From: a virus
Virus record (IMG/VR): IMGVR_UViG_3300012920_000156
Span: 1 to 30,964 of that record
DNA length: 30,964 nucleotides
Strand: one strand, 5' to 3'
Shown here: positions 28,744-30,964 of the stretch, piece by piece
Layout: the number at the start of each line of letters is the position of its first letter
Numbering within the stretch: the first letter of the stretch is position 1
Notes under the pieces: model-generated
The model's database searches: none
What the model was told of the DNA's origin: nothing
Seen by the model: only the letters and a program-made list of their open reading frames with translations
Made by a program: the position numbers and the translations under genes

Positions 28744-28966
28744 TCAAAAAATTTTACTACCGGAAGATGAAAACAACCAAGACAAGTTTATAGGTTTATG
28801 GTTGAAAGCACAGAGCAAAGCTATTACTAAAGTCAAAGATGAATTTATTTTCAAAGATTACACGACAGACGAGATTGACGAGAAAATAGATGAGTATACT
28901 TTAAAAATTTATAGACAGTTAAAATATGGAGGTAATGATGTTTATAGACGAGAACTCGAAACCTAA
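28718..28966 (+). CDS. Hypothetical protein (82 aa)
   Basis: An 82-residue protein overlapping the VRR-NUC gene by 26 bases and the next gene by 29. Sequence MSRVVQVNNQKILLPEDENN, then FIGLWLKAQSKAITKVKDEF and charged helices (TTDEIDEKIDEYTLKIYRQL). No ribosome site is obvious, so it is probably translated by coupling. The codons for QLKYGGND carry the GGAGG of the next gene. Small proteins here may assist the replication-type protein downstream; that is inference. Confidence 0.68.
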   Translation: MSRVVQVNNQKILLPEDENNQDKFIGLWLKAQSKAITKVKDEFIFKDYTTDEIDEKIDEYTLKIYRQLKYGGNDVYRRELET

Positions 28967-29783
28967 AGAGAAACTAAAAGCTTGGTATTTATTTACCGAA
29001 GATTTTGTTGCAGGAACGCAACACTTAACAAATCAAGAAATAGGAATTTATATTCGCTTGCTTTGTTGGAATTGGAATAAAAAATGTAATGGTATTCCTA
29101 AAGATAAAAATATTTATTTTAGAATTGCAAATTGTATTACTGAAGATGAAAAGCTTTCATGTGAAAAGGTCATAAAAGAATTTTTTATTTTATTTGAAGA
29201 TCACTATCAAAACGAAAGACAGCTTCAAGAATTTTTATATATTACGAAAAGAATTGAAGCATCTAAAGAAAATGGAAAATTAGGAGGACGACCAAAGAAA
29301 CCTAGCCAAAAGCCCCCTACCCCTACCCCTACCTCTACCAGTAAATCCTCTAGTAAGTATAGCAGATTATTTTCTTTATTTTGGGAAAATATAAATAATA
29401 AAGTTAGTAAAGGGACTGCAGAGAAGAATTTTTTAAGAATAGAACAAGAATGGCAAGATAAACCAGAAGAATTAGCAAAATTATATAATAATTATTATGA
29501 TTCAATAAAAGAAAAAGAATATGCAAAACAACCAGCTTTTTGGCTATCCGCAAAGAAATATTTAGATAAATTACCTGAAAAAAAATATGACTTCGGAGTT
29601 GTGAATAGAGATGAGGAAAGAGTAAAAATGTTTGTTGATGCAATAAAAGATAATAAAGTTACTCAATTTATTAAAGATTATGCATTACGAAACAAAGATA
29701 TTATTGATATGGGAATTCGAAAAGGATTAATTACGAGAGAACAAGCGATCAATGATTTAGAAATGAGGAATGAATACTTATGA
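28938..29783 (+). CDS. DUF1376-type replication protein (281 aa)
   Basis: The N-terminal part KAWYLFTEDFVAGTQHLTNQ, EIGIYIRLLCWNWNKKCNGI, PKDKN is the DUF1376 pattern ('YLxDF...T..LT.EE.GaYxRLL...W...G.LP.D'), a winged-helix-like domain of phage and prophage replication-initiation proteins. A basic linker (GGRPKKPSQKPPTPTPTSTS) leads to a helical C-terminal half. ATG 28938 follows GGAGG by five bases; ATG 28926 lies upstream of that site and is less likely. It may bind the origin and recruit host helicase. No ATPase motif is seen. Confidence 0.8.
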   Translation: MFIDENSKPKEKLKAWYLFTEDFVAGTQHLTNQEIGIYIRLLCWNWNKKCNGIPKDKNIYFRIANCITEDEKLSCEKVIKEFFILFEDHYQNERQLQEFLYITKRIEASKENGKLGGRPKKPSQKPPTPTPTSTSKSSSKYSRLFSLFWENINNKVSKGTAEKNFLRIEQEWQDKPEELAKLYNNYYDSIKEKEYAKQPAFWLSAKKYLDKLPEKKYDFGVVNRDEERVKMFVDAIKDNKVTQFIKDYALRNKDIIDMGIRKGLITREQAINDLEMRNEYL

Positions 29784-30262
29784 ACATACAAGAAATAGAA
29801 ATAGATAAAATAATACCTTATCACAATAACCCTAGGAAAAATTTAAATGTTGATAAAGTTGCAAGTTCTATTACTGAATTTGGTTTTCAACAGCCAATAG
29901 TTGTAGATAAAAATTATGTAGTGATTGTTGGTCATACGAGATTGCAAGCCGCAAAAAAATTAAATTATCAAAAAGTCCCTGTATTTGTTGCTGATTTATC
30001 AGAAAATAAAGCAAAAGCTTATAGAATAGCAGATAATAGACTCAACGAAGATTCTAGTTGGGATTATGATTTTTTAAATATTGAAATGAATATTCTGAAT
30101 GAAGGTAATTATGATTTATCACAACTAGGTTTTAATGATGAAGAACTAAAAAATTTATTAACAAATCAAGGCGATTTTGAACCTACAGATATCGACGATC
30201 AATCAGATATTGATGAAGCTTCTGAAAGATGCGAGACTTGTGGACAAACATTACCAAAATAA
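29780..30262 (+). CDS. ParB-like nuclease-domain protein with C-terminal CxxC (160 aa)
   Basis: Residues 1-75 form a ParB/Srx-type domain: DKIIPYHNNPRKN, EFGFQQPIVVD, and VGHTRLQAAKKL (the GHTR box). The following part (AKAYRIADNRLNEDSSWDYD; DLSQLGFNDEELKNLL) is the usual linker found in phage ParB-methyltransferase fusions. Here no methyltransferase follows; instead the protein ends CETCGQTLPK, one half of a zinc-ribbon-like knuckle. A Mom-like gene overlaps its end, suggesting that the ParB domain targets the modification enzyme or regulates it (inference). Overlaps DUF1376 gene by ATGA. Confidence 0.87.
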   Translation: MNIQEIEIDKIIPYHNNPRKNLNVDKVASSITEFGFQQPIVVDKNYVVIVGHTRLQAAKKLNYQKVPVFVADLSENKAKAYRIADNRLNEDSSWDYDFLNIEMNILNEGNYDLSQLGFNDEELKNLLTNQGDFEPTDIDDQSDIDEASERCETCGQTLPK

Positions 30263-30842
30263 AAGTCTTTATATAGATTATTGTAGTCATAAAGTTGCTG
30301 TCTATTCTGTTCTTCGTTGGCATTATTCTAGGCGAATGCCGAAATCTAAATTAGTAAGATTCGGAGTATGGGAATATGGAAAATTTAAAGGTGCTATAAT
30401 CTATGGTTTAGGAGCTAATCCTAAATCTGGCGCTTTTCTTGGCATTTCAAACTTTGAATGTCCTGAATTAGTAAGAGTAGCATTAGATAATCACGATAAT
30501 GCAGTTTCAAAAATTGTTAGTTTTACTTTAAAAAAAATGAAAAAAGATTTTCCTAATATCAAAGCAATCGTTTCATATGCTGACCCAGAAAAAAATCATA
30601 AAGGCGGAATATATCAAGCGATGAATTGGACATATATTGGCAAAACATCATCATCAAAAATTTATATTGAAAATGGAAAAGAAATACATTCAAAGACAAT
30701 TTCGGATAGAATAAGATTCAAAAAATTAGATAAAAATCATAATTTAGAATATAAAGTCGTAAAAGGTAAATACAAATATGTTTACTTGTTTGACAAATCA
30801 TTTGCTGATAAGTTAAATAAATTAAAAAAACCTTATCCTTAA
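30213..30842 (+). CDS. Mom-like DNA adenine modification protein
   Basis: A 209-residue protein with the Mom family layout, a GNAT-related fold: VLRWHYSRRMPKSK (residues 33-46), FGVWEYGKFKGAIIYGLGAN, ECPELVRVALDNH, SKIVSFTLKKMKKDFPNIKA, IVSYADPEKNHKGGIYQAMN-W. Phage Mu Mom changes adenine to N6-(methylcarbamoyl)adenine and protects DNA from restriction. The SYADP...H-GGIYQAMNW block is the best family marker. Start is uncertain: the frame is open from TTG 30177, ATG 30213 is used here, GTG 30240 is possible. Its TAA overlaps the first base of the terminal repeat. Confidence 0.82.
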   Translation: MKLLKDARLVDKHYQNKSLYIDYCSHKVAVYSVLRWHYSRRMPKSKLVRFGVWEYGKFKGAIIYGLGANPKSGAFLGISNFECPELVRVALDNHDNAVSKIVSFTLKKMKKDFPNIKAIVSYADPEKNHKGGIYQAMNWTYIGKTSSSKIYIENGKEIHSKTISDRIRFKKLDKNHNLEYKVVKGKYKYVYLFDKSFADKLNKLKKPYP

Positions 30843-30964
30843 TGCGGTAGCTAGAGCATAGTGCAATAGTACCATTATTGTAAAGGCGGTGCGACTCCGA
30901 CCCTACCGCTCCAAAATATTATTGCAAATTCATAAAAAATTAAATAAATATTAAATTACCTTAA
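30842..30964. repeat. Exact 123-bp terminal direct repeat, right copy
   Basis: Identical to 1-123. Contains the second copy of the tRNA-Gly-like element (30844-30913). The map is best treated as circular with this copy removed. Confidence 0.97.
30844..30913 (+). tRNA. tRNA-Gly-like element, right-hand copy
   Basis: Same sequence as 3-72, and on a circular map the same locus. It follows the Mom-like stop codon by one base and precedes the terminase small subunit by 72 bases, so it marks the border between early and packaging genes. See the entry at 3-72 for structure. Confidence 0.5.

Noticed and set aside
1-30964. CRISPR arrays, rRNA genes, insertion sequences
   Set aside because: No regularly spaced repeats, ribosomal RNA-like sequence, transposase or terminal inverted repeats with target duplications were seen.

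Overview
The window is a complete or nearly complete genome of a small, AT-rich, tailed double-stranded DNA phage with a long non-contractile (siphovirus-type) tail. The first 123 bases are repeated exactly at the end (1-123 = 30842-30964), so the contig closes into a circle of about 30,841 bp. A head module of portal, MuF-like protein, scaffold and capsid, a tape measure preceded by a -1 frameshifted tail chaperone, a gpJ-like tail tip, tail-fibre genes of the type common in marine phages, a 3-TM holin of the alphaproteobacterial type, a DUF3768 protein and very low GC together suggest a marine alphaproteobacterial host, possibly SAR11 or SAR116-like. The host is inference. No integrase, repressor, DNA polymerase, primase or helicase was recognised, so it looks virulent and dependent on host replication.

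Layout on the circle: one divergent control region (about 28144-28374) and one convergent region (about 23960-24091) split the genome into two transcription units. Leftward (minus strand, 28143 down to 24092) runs an early-type operon: small hypotheticals, a DUF3768 protein, a putative lipoprotein, an SSB-like protein, an HNH endonuclease, an HTH protein and a Cas4/RecB-type PD-(D/E)XK exonuclease. Rightward (plus strand, from 28375) runs a VRR-NUC nuclease, a DUF1376 replication-type protein, a ParB-like protein and a Mom-like DNA-modification protein. It then crosses the contig junction through a tRNA-Gly-like element into the late genes.

Late genes in order: terminase small and large subunits, portal, five tiny very basic proteins, MuF-like head protein, scaffold, major capsid protein, hairpin terminator/attenuator, connector and tail-completion genes, tail tube, frameshifted chaperone, tape measure, distal tail proteins, a GNAT acetyltransferase inserted among the tail-tip genes, the 1002-residue tail-tip protein, small structural proteins, three tandem 'fibre plus small partner' cassettes, three exported or membrane proteins, a lysis cassette (spanin-like, small TM protein, GH24 lysozyme, 3-TM holin), and a second group of tiny basic proteins.

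The most unusual features are: two arrays of lysine-rich micro-proteins; TAATG stop-start overlaps at about 18 junctions; a portal/micro-protein overlap in which one GAA repeat encodes poly-Glu in one frame and poly-Lys in another; adjacent ParB-like and Mom-like genes; a tRNA-Gly-like element with a shortened D-arm; a palindrome plus a hairpin that buries the start codon of the rightward operon; and an (AAT)n-GGAGG leader used before three early genes. Product names rest on reading motifs and gene order by eye; no database search was possible.
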